In this document: one piece after another, positions 38,200 through 46,641 of the stretch
How positions within the stretch are numbered: position 1 is the stretch's first letter
Layout: each line of letters opens with the position of its first letter
Source: Eubacteriales bacterium mix99
GTDB lineage: Bacteria; Bacillota; Clostridia; Caldicoprobacterales; DTU083
Reading direction: 5' to 3'
NCBI GenBank assembly: GCA_038396605.1
Contig: CP121690.1
Span: forward strand, 124,001-188,000
Length of the DNA: 64,000 nucleotides
The notes under the pieces: model-generated
The model's input: only the letters and a program-made list of their open reading frames with translations
Databases searched by the model: none
What the model was told of the DNA's origin: nothing
Position numbers and translations under genes: made by a program

Positions 38200-39042
38200 T
38201 TACTCCACCTCCTTTTCAAAAAGCCTGCATGTCTCTTCATACGCTTTTCGTTCAAACGGTTTATACATATCCGCACGCTGCATGGCTTCGTCAAAATCCA
38301 CCTGATGTCCGTCGAAATCCGGACCGTCCACACAGGCAAACTTTGTTTCCCCGCCTACTGTAAGGCGGCAGCCTCCGCACATCCCCGTGCCGTCTATCAT
38401 GATCGGGTTCATGCTGACCACTGTTTTGATGCCGTATTCCTTCGTCAGCCTGCACACGAACTTCATCATGATAATGGGTCCGATGGCGATGACTTCATCA
38501 TACTTCTCACCGTCTTCAATCAGTTTCTTCAAAGCGTCGGTGACCAGGCCCTTATTTCCGTTGCTTCCGTCATCCGTCATCACAACGAACTGATCCGATA
38601 TCTCCGAAAACTCCTTTTCCAGAATGATCAGGTCTTTGGACCGGAACCCAACAATGGAATGAACCACGGCACCCTGCTCATGAAGCTTTCTTGCAACCGG
38701 CAGCGCAATGGCGCATCCTACGCCGCCCCCCACAACGGCAACCTTTTTCAGGCCCTCTGTCTCTGTTGCATTTCCCAGAGGTCCGACAAAATCCGCCAGG
38801 GAATCTCCTTCTTTTTTCTGATCCAGAGCTTCGGTGGTGCCGCCGACGATCTGATAGATGATGGTAATCGTTCCCTTTTCCCGGTCGTAACCGGCAATGG
38901 TAAGCGGGATCCGCTCCCCGTCCTGATCCACTCGCAGAATGATGAACTGACCTGGCTGCGCCTTTTTTGCAATGAGCGGGGCTTCGATCTCCATCCTGCC
39001 GACTGTGGAGTTCAATTTTTCTTTTTTACGAATTTGGAACAT
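38200..39042 (-). CDS. nfnA: NfnA-like small subunit (FAD/NAD, 2Fe-2S)
   Basis: A 280-aa protein of the sulfide dehydrogenase/PyrK-like family. FAD-binding front: GQFIILRVDQDGERIPLTIA; NAD-binding part: VAVVGGGVGCAIALPVARKL; C-terminal [2Fe-2S] cysteines: GTGMCGGCRLTVGG, then KFACVDGPDFDGHQVDFD. With NfnB it is expected to couple ferredoxin and NADH oxidation to NADPH formation in the cytoplasm (known of the family). The start ATG 39042 has GAGGAAA just upstream. The alcohol dehydrogenase terminator lies immediately upstream, so the pair is transcribed on its own. Confidence 0.87.
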   Translation of the reverse strand: MFQIRKKEKLNSTVGRMEIEAPLIAKKAQPGQFIILRVDQDGERIPLTIAGYDREKGTITIIYQIVGGTTEALDQKKEGDSLADFVGPLGNATETEGLKKVAVVGGGVGCAIALPVARKLHEQGAVVHSIVGFRSKDLIILEKEFSEISDQFVVMTDDGSNGNKGLVTDALKKLIEDGEKYDEVIAIGPIIMMKFVCRLTKEYGIKTVVSMNPIMIDGTGMCGGCRLTVGGETKFACVDGPDFDGHQVDFDEAMQRADMYKPFERKAYEETCRLFEKEVE

Positions 39043-39074
39043 CCATTTTCCTCTTTTCCCGGTATAATTTCAGA

Positions 39075-39114
39075 TATAAAACAGAAGGCTGCTCCCCTCT
39101 GATCGAAAGCAGCC
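39075..39114 (-). terminator. Probable terminator after alcohol dehydrogenase
   Basis: On the minus strand GGCTGCT, a 14-nt loop, AGCAGCC, followed by TTCTGTTTTAT. A modest stem and broken T-run; it lies about 60 bp after the stop at 39176. Confidence 0.6.
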
Positions 39115-39175
39115 CTGACATATTCTGCTTAAAAGCCAATTCCCTGAAGCTACATTCCAGGAGTCTGCCTTTTAA

Positions 39176-40357
39176 TTAAAAGTCAACCTTCCTGCCATAA
39201 TAGATGCAGCGGAACAGCTTTTCCACTTCCGCAGGTGTGACCGGTCTGGGATTGGAACCGGTGCAGGCATCCCCGACAGCTGTTTCCGCAATCTTCGCAA
39301 CTTTTTCGTTGAATTCCTTTTCTTCTATGCCAAATTCCTTCAGGGTCCTGGGAATGCTCAGTTTGGCATTGTATTCATTGATCTTGTCGCAGAGCTTTTC
39401 CATCAGCTCCTGCTCATTTGCACCGGTGAGACCCACCGACCTGGCAATCTCCGCATAGCGTGCCAGTGCTGTTCCGTCCTTTGCATTGTACTGAATCACA
39501 TAAGGCAGGTAAATCGCATTTGCGCAGCCATGTGGAATATGGCCGGTTGAAAAAGCGGCGCCTGATTTATGTGCCATGGAATGAACGATACCCAACAGCG
39601 CATTGGAGAACGCCATTCCTGCCAGACATTGTGCATAATGCATCTGCTCCCTGGCCTTTTTATCGCCACGGTAGGAATCCGGAAGATAATCAAATACCAT
39701 ATGAATCGCTTTCAGCGCCAGCGGATCCGTAAAGGGGCTGTGCAGCGTGGAAACATATGCCTCAATGGCATGGGTCAGTGCATCCATGCCGGTATGCGCC
39801 GTCAGCCTGGGCGGCATGGTTTCTGCCAGCTGGGGGTCCACAATGGCGATGTCCGGGGTAATGTTGAAATCAGCCAGAGGATATTTTATCCCTGTGGAAT
39901 AATCCGTAATGACGGAAAACGAAGTGACCTCCGTCGCTGTCCCGGAAGTCGATGGAATTGCCACGAATTTAGCCTTCTGCCGCAGCGTCGGGAAATGAAA
40001 CGGTTTGCACAGATCTTCGAATTTCGTATCCGGATACTCATAAAACGTCCACATGGCTTTCGCTGCGTCAATGGGAGAGCCGCCGCCCATGGAAATAATC
40101 CAGTCGGGTCCAAACTCCTGCATTTCCTTTGCACCGCGCATCACGGTTTCCACAGAAGGATCGGGCTCCACGCCTTCGAACAGCTTCACCTCAATCCCTG
40201 CTTCCTTCAGATAATCCAGTGCCTTGTCAAGAAAGCCGAAACGCTTCATGGATCCTCCGCCCAACACAAATGTCGCCTTTTTCCCCTTCAGGGTTTTCAG
40301 GGTTTCCAGGCTTCCCTTTCCGTAATAAATATCCCTTGGTATTGTAAATCTTGCCAT
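39176..40357 (-). CDS. Iron-containing alcohol dehydrogenase
   Basis: A 393-aa group III alcohol dehydrogenase reducing aldehydes to alcohols with NAD(P)H. Motifs: ISMGGGSPIDAAKAMW (nucleotide site), MDALTHAIEAYVST and HSMAHKSGAAFSTGHIPHG, whose Asp and His residues hold the iron. Length is normal for the family (380-400 aa). AGGAGGGAA precedes the start, and a canonical promoter lies 106 bp upstream. It stands with nfnAB and glutamate dehydrogenase in a fermentative redox block. Substrate (ethanol, butanol, 1,3-propanediol or a lactaldehyde-like sugar product) cannot be told from sequence. Confidence 0.93.
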   Translation of the reverse strand: MARFTIPRDIYYGKGSLETLKTLKGKKATFVLGGGSMKRFGFLDKALDYLKEAGIEVKLFEGVEPDPSVETVMRGAKEMQEFGPDWIISMGGGSPIDAAKAMWTFYEYPDTKFEDLCKPFHFPTLRQKAKFVAIPSTSGTATEVTSFSVITDYSTGIKYPLADFNITPDIAIVDPQLAETMPPRLTAHTGMDALTHAIEAYVSTLHSPFTDPLALKAIHMVFDYLPDSYRGDKKAREQMHYAQCLAGMAFSNALLGIVHSMAHKSGAAFSTGHIPHGCANAIYLPYVIQYNAKDGTALARYAEIARSVGLTGANEQELMEKLCDKINEYNAKLSIPRTLKEFGIEEKEFNEKVAKIAETAVGDACTGSNPRPVTPAEVEKLFRCIYYGRKVDF

Positions 40358-40462
40358 TTATGCTTCCCTCCTGATTTAATTGGTTCGTTTATCCTTTGAT
40401 ACCGCTTTTTGATGTCACTTCTTCTGATGCCGTTCGACATTATATATACTTTTACTGTTATA

Positions 40463-40491
40463 ATTTTAACAATAAAAACCCATTTTGTCAA
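40463..40491 (-). promoter_or_regulatory. Sigma-A promoter of alcohol dehydrogenase
   Basis: On the minus strand TTGACA (40486-40491), 17-nt spacer, TAAAAT (40463-40468). A perfect -35 and a 5/6 -10 at ideal spacing, in AT-rich DNA. The expected start near 40456 gives a leader of about 100 nt before ATG 40357. Confidence 0.75.
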
Positions 40492-40537
40492 ATCCAAAAA
40501 GTATGGAACATGTATTTTTCCGGCTGTCTGCAGGATC

Positions 40538-41344
40538 TTATGCGGACTCTTCCCCCTTCGCCTTTTTTCCCGAAGCCGGGATCACATATTTCTCCAGAGC
40601 CACGGCAACTCCTGCCTCCAACGCAGGCGCTGTCACATCATCACACAGTTCCTTGATCCGGTCCGGAGAATTGCCCATGGCGATGCTGATGCCGGCGAAC
40701 TTCATCATATCGATATCATTTTTGCTGTCCCCCATGGCAATCGAAGCGCTTCGGCTCCACCCCAGCCAATCCAGTACCGCCTTCATCCCGCTGGCCTTAT
40801 TACAGCCCTTTCGCGCAAACTCATAGTAATTCTCATGCTGCCAGCATACAAAATCGTCCGCCAGCATTTTCCTTTCTTCTGCGGTCATCCTTCCGTCCAC
40901 CGAAAACTTGGAAATCCTGCTGTCCGGATAGCGCACGGAAAAATCATCGCTGCTCCGGATCATGGTCTTTCCCTTCGGATCGCGGGGATGGATATAAAAC
41001 ATCCTCGTTTCCCCTTCCACATGACATTGGCTTTCAGTGGTCAGATAATGTCCAACCAGCATCTTCAGCTGCCTTTCCGTGAAGGTGACGCTGCGCAAAA
41101 TTTCGTTCCCGTAACGCACATAGGAACCAATTCCTGCAACAACCCCGTCAAACCGGATGCTCTCCATAATCTTTTCCGGAATAAAGGAATAAGCCCGTCC
41201 GGTATTGAGAAATACCTTGTTGCCCAGTTTCCTTGCCCGGGCGATGGCATCAATATTTTTTTGCGGCAGAACCCCCCTGCTCATCAACGTATCATCAATA
41301 TCAAGAAAAACTGCATATCTTCGGCTGCCCATTGTCCCATTCAC
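40538..41344 (-). CDS. HAD-superfamily (Cof-type) phosphatase
   Basis: A 268-aa hydrolase. HAD motif 1 is VFLDIDDTLMSRG (nucleophile Asp), motif 2 is FLNTGRAYSFIP, motif 3 includes the Lys of GCNKASGMKAVLDWLG, and motif 4 is IAMGDSKNDIDMM. The C2B-type cap lies between motifs 2 and 3. Such enzymes dephosphorylate sugar phosphates or cofactors. Two starts are possible (41344 and an ATG four codons later); AGGAG lies 12 nt before the first. It is monocistronic and divergent from the deacetylase gene. Confidence 0.88.
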   Translation of the reverse strand: MNGTMGSRRYAVFLDIDDTLMSRGVLPQKNIDAIARARKLGNKVFLNTGRAYSFIPEKIMESIRFDGVVAGIGSYVRYGNEILRSVTFTERQLKMLVGHYLTTESQCHVEGETRMFYIHPRDPKGKTMIRSSDDFSVRYPDSRISKFSVDGRMTAEERKMLADDFVCWQHENYYEFARKGCNKASGMKAVLDWLGWSRSASIAMGDSKNDIDMMKFAGISIAMGNSPDRIKELCDDVTAPALEAGVAVALEKYVIPASGKKAKGEESA

Positions 41345-41464
41345 TCCAAAATCTCCTGTTCCTTCCTGTGCCTTTGGCCTGTTCCCAATTCCTTCCCCTG
41401 GATCCGTTATCTGAATTCATTGGAAAGGAAATCAGTGAAAGCAGATCCTTACGGATCCGTTTCC

Positions 41465-41518
41465 CTACATATAATACTTGCATTCCGGTAATACGTCAAG
41501 TAAACTGGTATTATGTAG
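41465..41518 (+). promoter_or_regulatory. Promoter framed by an inverted repeat, upstream of deacetylase
   Basis: TTGCAT (41478-41483), 17-nt spacer, TAAACT (41501-41506), 52 bp before the deacetylase ATG. The promoter is bracketed by CTACATATAATAC and GTATTATGTAG, an imperfect inverted repeat (41465-41477 and 41508-41518) that could be a repressor site. The promoter match is moderate and the operator idea is inference. Confidence 0.5.
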
Positions 41519-41557
41519 CATTCTTGCTGCAAATACTTTTCCACAGGAGGCATCGGT

Positions 41558-42451
41558 ATGGAACGCTGTCTTATCATCAATGCGGACGATTATGGGGTCA
41601 GCCTGTCGGCGAATCAGGCAGTGGAGCATCTGTTCGACGAGGGGTTTCTTACCTCCGCCACCCTGATGACACCCTGCCCATGGGCAACGGAAGCCCTGCA
41701 CCGGGCAAAAAACAATAAAAAAATGCGGGTAGGGCTGCATCTGACCTTCAATGCAGAATATCCCCTTTACAAATGGGGACCGGTTTGCCGGAACCGAACG
41801 GTTGGTTCTCTTCTGGATGAGAATGGATTTTTTTATGATAAGGTACCACCGCTGCTGCAGACTGCAAAGTCAGAGGACATCACGGCAGAAATGGAAGCAC
41901 AATATGAATTTATGACACGACAGGGTATCCGGCCGACCCATATGGACAATCACATGGGCAGTGTATATGGATTAAACGGCAGGCCCTTTCTGAAAGAAAC
42001 CTTCGCATTCTGCGCGAAACACCATCTCAATTTTCGCCTGCCGCGGTCCGCAAAAAAATTTGCCGGACTGCCTGAAGAGCTGAAAGATGCGCTTTCAGGC
42101 ATTGAGGCGGAAGTGGATGGGCTTGGAATCGGCATCCCGGACGATCTTTTCTCCCATCCGAATGCCCTGACGCCCAATGATACCTACGAAACCGTCCGGG
42201 ATTATTATCTGAACCGGATCCGCAGTATCGACCCCGGGATTACGGAAATGTTTCTGCACCCGGCCAGGGAAACAGAGGAACTGAAAGCCATCTGCGGCAG
42301 CTGGCAAAAACGGGTATGGGAATACCGGCTCATGCTGGACGACACAGTCTTCCGGGCCATTGAATCTGAAGGAATCCGCCTGGTCGGCTGGACCGATGCC
42401 CCTTTCAAAACCGATAAAAAGCATGTACGAAATAAAAAGCAAAGCTGGTAA
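41558..42451 (+). CDS. ChbG/HpnK (YdjC)-family carbohydrate deacetylase
   Basis: A 297-aa metal-dependent deacetylase. The family fingerprint is complete: LIINADDYGVSLSANQAVEH (catalytic and metal Asp pair), VGLHLTFN, PTHMDNHMGSVYG (metal His pair) and a C-terminal FLHPARETEEL. Members remove an acetyl group from chito-oligosaccharides or related amino sugars in the cytoplasm. AGGAGG lies 8 nt before the start. It lies just downstream (convergent) of the importer operon 46257-42706, sharing the terminator region, so it may act on sugars imported there. Confidence 0.92.
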   Translation: MERCLIINADDYGVSLSANQAVEHLFDEGFLTSATLMTPCPWATEALHRAKNNKKMRVGLHLTFNAEYPLYKWGPVCRNRTVGSLLDENGFFYDKVPPLLQTAKSEDITAEMEAQYEFMTRQGIRPTHMDNHMGSVYGLNGRPFLKETFAFCAKHHLNFRLPRSAKKFAGLPEELKDALSGIEAEVDGLGIGIPDDLFSHPNALTPNDTYETVRDYYLNRIRSIDPGITEMFLHPARETEELKAICGSWQKRVWEYRLMLDDTVFRAIESEGIRLVGWTDAPFKTDKKHVRNKKQSW

Positions 42452-42619
42452 ATAACCCGCTTAACCGGCTCATGCACTGCTGTAAAAGCCTTCCCTGTGC
42501 AAATGATACTTCCGGACAAATGCACTTCCGTATGGATCTTTGATTTGCTGATAAGCTTTTTCCCGTAATGTATGATCCGGGGCATAGTCGAGTTCCGCCA
42601 ATATATCACTGCGCTTTCC

Positions 42620-42678
42620 GGAAAAACAAGTCCGGTTACACTTGAAACACCTGGCAGGCATTTCAAGTATAACCGGAC
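42620..42678 (-). terminator. Terminator between convergent deacetylase and importer operon
   Basis: An 18-bp stem with one mismatch (42630-42647 with 42661-42678), a 13-nt loop, and TTGTTTTTC on the minus strand. On the plus strand it is followed by ATTTATC, so it may also slow the deacetylase transcript. Confidence 0.85.
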
Positions 42679-42705
42679 ATTTATCTATGCGACGGCGTGT
42701 GGCAT

Positions 42706-43599
42706 TCAGCCTTTCACGGCCCCTATCATCACACCCTTCACAAAATACTTTTGAAGGAAGGGATAAATGCACAAAACCGGTACCGTTGTAATTACAATGG
42801 CCGCATATTTAATTGTCTCCGCAAACTGATTGATCTGGTCGTCCTCCGTAGCAGCCGAATTCAGAATATTGGAGTTTGCAATCAGGACAGCCCGCAGAAC
42901 ATTCTGTATGGGCAGCTTTGGATTATCCTGGATATACAGGGACGCGGGAAACCAGCTGTTCCAGTGGCCAACGCCGTAGTACAGAAGCAGAACGGCAACG
43001 GTCGGCATAATCAGCGGAAAGATAATGCGGAAAAGGATGGACAGATCATTTGCCCCATCGATATAGGCGGATTCCGCCAAGCTGTCCGGCAGCGCTTCAA
43101 TCGCTGTTTTGCAGATGATCGCATTGTAAACACTCATCGCACCCGGAAGAATCAACGCCCAGAGGGAATTGTAAAGGCCAAGGGACTTTACGTTCAGATA
43201 CCCGGGAATCATGCCGCCGCTGAAAAACATGGTAAACATAATGATCATCATAACGGGCTTTTTGAAATAAACATTTTTGGATGACAAAAAGTATCCGCAG
43301 AATAACGTCATTATGATATTGAGTGGCAGCGATGCAACCAGAATAAACAGGATGTTCCTGTAACCGCTTAATAAAAGCGGATGGCTGAAAGCCAGTTTAT
43401 ACGCCCCCATGGTAAATCCCTTTGGCCGCCACAACACACCGGGGCTTGCCAGCAGCCTGACGTTATCGCTGATGGAAGCGCATACTACATAGTACATGGG
43501 ATAAAGGGTTACAAAAGCCAGAAGAATCATTACAATACTGTTTACGACTTCAAATATAACATCCCCCGTACCTCTTTGATTCAACTTGTTTTTCGCCAT
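42706..43599 (-). CDS. LplC-type ABC sugar permease
   Basis: A 297-aa CUT1 permease. Segments: NSIVMILLAFVTLYPMYYVV, PGVLWRPKGFTMGAYK, EAA loop AESAYIDGANDLSILFRI, ending YPFLQKYFVKGVMIGAVKG. AGGGGG lies upstream of ATG 43599. Last gene of a SBP-LplB-LplC operon; note that this order (SBP first) differs from the operons at 10064-17549 (SBP last). A bidirectional-looking hairpin follows. Confidence 0.94.
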   Translation of the reverse strand: MAKNKLNQRGTGDVIFEVVNSIVMILLAFVTLYPMYYVVCASISDNVRLLASPGVLWRPKGFTMGAYKLAFSHPLLLSGYRNILFILVASLPLNIIMTLFCGYFLSSKNVYFKKPVMMIIMFTMFFSGGMIPGYLNVKSLGLYNSLWALILPGAMSVYNAIICKTAIEALPDSLAESAYIDGANDLSILFRIIFPLIMPTVAVLLLYYGVGHWNSWFPASLYIQDNPKLPIQNVLRAVLIANSNILNSAATEDDQINQFAETIKYAAIVITTVPVLCIYPFLQKYFVKGVMIGAVKG

Positions 43600-43611
43600 T
43601 CCTTTTTCCCC

Positions 43612-44568
43612 CTAAAACAAACTCAGTTCGGTCGTTTTCCTGCTGATAAAATTGGACAGGAGCAGGAATGCCACATTGACCAATGAATTGAACAGCCCCA
43701 CCGCCGTACTATAGCTATAGGCCGCATTCAAAATACCCTTGCGATAGGTATAAGTCGATAGAACATCCGCCACATCGTAAATTCCCTCATTATAAAGAAG
43801 CAGGATTTTTTCATGACCTACGCTTAAAATACTGCCCATGCGAAGAATAAACAGAATGACGATGGTGGGCAGAATACCGGGTACGGTAATATGAACCATC
43901 TGTTTCAACCGTCCTGCTCCGTCTATTCTTGCCGCCTCATATTGTTCCTGGTCAATACTGGTCAGAGCCGCCAGATAAATAATGGAGTTCCACCCAATGT
44001 TCTTCCAGATATCCGAAATAATATAGATGGGATAAAAATACTTGCTGGACATCAGAAAATTCCGGGCCTTTCCGCCAAATGCCACTGCCAGCTGGGAAAC
44101 CAGTCCGTCATACTGCACATAGGTTCTCACCAGCGAACACACCACTACCATGGATATAAAGTATGGCATATAGGTAATGGTTTGGATACCGCGCTTGAAC
44201 CAGTTTACCCGGATTTCATTCAAGAAAAGGGCAAGGAGAATCGGAGCAGGGAATCCAAATAAAATACTCAGCCCGCTGATGGAAAAAGTATTCTTTATCA
44301 GTCTCCCGAAATAAATGTCATTAAAAAAATTCCTGAAATGTTTCCATCCCACCCATTTACTTGCCCCTATTCCCAAAGCTGGGCGATAATCCTTAAATGC
44401 GATGATTATGCCGTACATGGGCTTATAGGCAAATAAAACCAGATAAACAAGAACCGGCAGTATGATCAGATACTTATACTTATTGAGCTTAAAATCCCGC
44501 TGCAGTGTATGACTCAGAGTTCTCTGCCCGGTTGCCCGGCCGGATGCCGCCAAATTTCCATTTGCCAC
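43612..44568 (-). CDS. LplB-type ABC sugar permease
   Basis: A 318-aa CUT1 permease starting with GTG 44568 (read as MANGNLAASGRA), with AAAGGAGA about 9 nt upstream. Markers: YLIILPVLVYLVLFAYKPMY, GIIIAFKDYRPALGIG, EAA loop YEAARIDGAGRLKQMVHI, ending ISRKTTELSLF. It lies 51 bp after the SBP stop and 12 bp before the LplC gene. Confidence 0.94.
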   Translation of the reverse strand: MANGNLAASGRATGQRTLSHTLQRDFKLNKYKYLIILPVLVYLVLFAYKPMYGIIIAFKDYRPALGIGASKWVGWKHFRNFFNDIYFGRLIKNTFSISGLSILFGFPAPILLALFLNEIRVNWFKRGIQTITYMPYFISMVVVCSLVRTYVQYDGLVSQLAVAFGGKARNFLMSSKYFYPIYIISDIWKNIGWNSIIYLAALTSIDQEQYEAARIDGAGRLKQMVHITVPGILPTIVILFILRMGSILSVGHEKILLLYNEGIYDVADVLSTYTYRKGILNAAYSYSTAVGLFNSLVNVAFLLLSNFISRKTTELSLF

Positions 44569-44619
44569 CTGAATCGTCTCCTTTCCATGTCAACATTTCT
44601 TCCATAATATTCAAGAGCA

Positions 44620-46257
44620 TTAACGGGCCAGGAACCGATCATAAGCCGCCTGATTTGTTTTCAAAACTGTAGGAAGGCCCATATCATCCAGCTTTTTCAC
44701 AAATTTATCATAGGAATCCAGAGATTCTTCACCGGTCATGTATTTTACGGCTGTCTCCGACACATAGGTTTGTATGGAGCTGACCAACTCATCCAGAGCA
44801 TTGCTCTCTTCGGTCGTCCGGGTTACTCCGTTGGGTAAGACCCACTTCGCAGTAACCTTCTCATTGGGATAAAACCAGGTATCATTTGCTTCAATTGCCA
44901 CCGGTTCATTCTTCAGGTACAGTAACTTGGTTAACTGGATACAGGAACCGTTCCAAACCGAACCGCCGTATTTGGAGATTGCATTGTTCAGCCCGTCAGG
45001 ATCCTTGGTCACCAGATCCAGATAAGCCGGTTCCCCTTTATCATCATAATCCCAGGATTCACCCTGCTTCCCGAAATTCCAGAATAGATTACCTTCGTCG
45101 GTATAGGCATAATCCAGTACCCGCATGGCGGTCTCCAGTTTTTCATCGGGGCAGCTGGTCGTTATGGCTGCGACAGTGCGCCCAATTCCATATCCGCCGT
45201 ATACCATGGACAGGGTTCCATCATCCCCTGTGGGATACTGCATTCCGACCCATTTTGCACCGTTGCCTGCTTTTTCAGCATCTGTGACCCAGTTGGACAA
45301 CTGCCCCATGGAAGAATAGGCAAGGCCGGTCAAGCCGTTCAATACCTTGGTGCGGACTGCCTCATCATCATTGGTGGTGATGTCCTGATCGATCAAGCCG
45401 GCTTCCCACCATTCATGAAGTTTTTCCATATAATCTTTCCATTCCGGCTGGGCCTGAGCAAGCTGAACCTTTGCATCGTCATCAACATACAGCTTATAAT
45501 CCGCCAGGGTATACGCTCCGAATGCGCCACTGATCGCAGAAGCTTTTACGCGGCTCCATGGGCCGCTGAATACGGCATTGTATTCCTTGTTGAATGTCTT
45601 CAGAATGTTGTCCCAATCGGAAATTGTCTTCGGAGCCTCCAGGCTCTGTGCATCCAGCCAATCCTGCCGAATTAAGGGACCCTGATAGGTAGCGTTCCAG
45701 CCGCCGTCTTCCTGGAAAAGGCCATAGCCATAATACTTGCCGCTGTCCGTTTTCATATGCTTATCATACATCTCATTGGATGTGATAAAGGAATAATAGG
45801 CGGGAGAGTTCTTTTCCAGATCATCTGACAGGTCACGAATAATACCTTCTTCCATATAACGTTCGATGTCTGCCATAATGGAATGATAAATAATATCCGG
45901 CAGGGTCTCGCTGTTCAGCATCAGGTTAAAAGCCTGATTGGCATCGGTCCCGGCTGTCGGAAACTGCCAGTTGATCTTTACGCCCACCATATCCTGCAGA
46001 TTTTTGTGAAATGGCGATTCTTCCGCTGTGGCATACGCCTCATTCAGAGTATACCCTTGGCCTACCCACCAGGTAAGCTCAGTATCTTTTTGATCCATAG
46101 GATATCCGGTAAACTTCTCCGGGCTTTTGCTCCCGTCTTTTGCAGACTTTTTATCGGCAGTGTTATCCGAAGTGCCACCGGTACTCTTGCCACAACCAGT
46201 GAAAATCGTAAAACCCATCACAGCGATAAGAAGAAAAGACAGCACCTTTTTTGACAT
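44620..46257 (-). CDS. Extracellular sugar-binding lipoprotein (SBP family 1)
   Basis: A 545-aa receptor. AAGGAGGT abuts an ATG at 46263 but lies 6 nt from ATG 46257, which I take as the start. Signal peptide MSKKVLSFLLIAVMGFTIF, lipobox FTGC (Cys22), then a Ser/Asp/Lys linker. The lobes carry YPMDQKDTELTWWVGQGY and VTKDPDGLNNAISKYGG. Many exposed Trp residues suggest a carbohydrate ligand (inference). First gene of the operon and divergent from the AraC regulator at 46642, which probably controls it. Confidence 0.93.
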   Translation of the reverse strand: MSKKVLSFLLIAVMGFTIFTGCGKSTGGTSDNTADKKSAKDGSKSPEKFTGYPMDQKDTELTWWVGQGYTLNEAYATAEESPFHKNLQDMVGVKINWQFPTAGTDANQAFNLMLNSETLPDIIYHSIMADIERYMEEGIIRDLSDDLEKNSPAYYSFITSNEMYDKHMKTDSGKYYGYGLFQEDGGWNATYQGPLIRQDWLDAQSLEAPKTISDWDNILKTFNKEYNAVFSGPWSRVKASAISGAFGAYTLADYKLYVDDDAKVQLAQAQPEWKDYMEKLHEWWEAGLIDQDITTNDDEAVRTKVLNGLTGLAYSSMGQLSNWVTDAEKAGNGAKWVGMQYPTGDDGTLSMVYGGYGIGRTVAAITTSCPDEKLETAMRVLDYAYTDEGNLFWNFGKQGESWDYDDKGEPAYLDLVTKDPDGLNNAISKYGGSVWNGSCIQLTKLLYLKNEPVAIEANDTWFYPNEKVTAKWVLPNGVTRTTEESNALDELVSSIQTYVSETAVKYMTGEESLDSYDKFVKKLDDMGLPTVLKTNQAAYDRFLAR

Positions 46258-46641
46258 TTTCATACCTCCTTGTGCTTGTGTTTTCCAGTAGAATTCGGGC
46301 AGATCGTTCCGATTCCTCCCGGTTGATCAGAACGTAAACTGATCTGAACATAAGAAGATTAGCATAGAACCGCATTCCCTGTATATGGACAGTTTCCGGC
46401 GCGATTGATATACAATGGGAATTTTCTCATTTTGAAATTGATAAATGGATGCATGATTGATGATGCATTGCGAAATATACAAATTATATCATATATAGAT
46501 AAATAAGTTATTTCTATTGCACTTTGACTATTATATAATAATATTAAATAGCGTTTTACGCTTTTTATTGTTTGTTAATGCTATTATTTTTATCGCTTTC
46601 AAATTCTGAGGCAAAATAATATCCCCCGGAGGTAATACAGG
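46258..46641. promoter_or_regulatory. Divergent control region of importer operon and its regulator
   Basis: 384 bp, strongly AT-rich in the right half. It holds an inverted repeat GATCAG-N8-CTGATC (46325-46344), about 70 bp before the SBP start; a small AGCGTTTTACGCT repeat near 46550; several TATAAT-like boxes on both strands; and the cre-like site listed separately. No -35/-10 pair with proper spacing is convincing, in keeping with activator-dependent promoters (inference). No riboswitch pattern was recognised. Confidence 0.45.
46588..46602 (-). promoter_or_regulatory. Candidate cre (CcpA) site
   Basis: On the minus strand TTGAAAGCGATAAAA matches 14 of 15 positions of the catabolite-responsive element WTGNAARCGNWWNCA; the missing base is the C before the final A. 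It lies 40-54 bp before the regulator's ATG, where CcpA could repress it. A single site found by eye. Confidence 0.4.
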
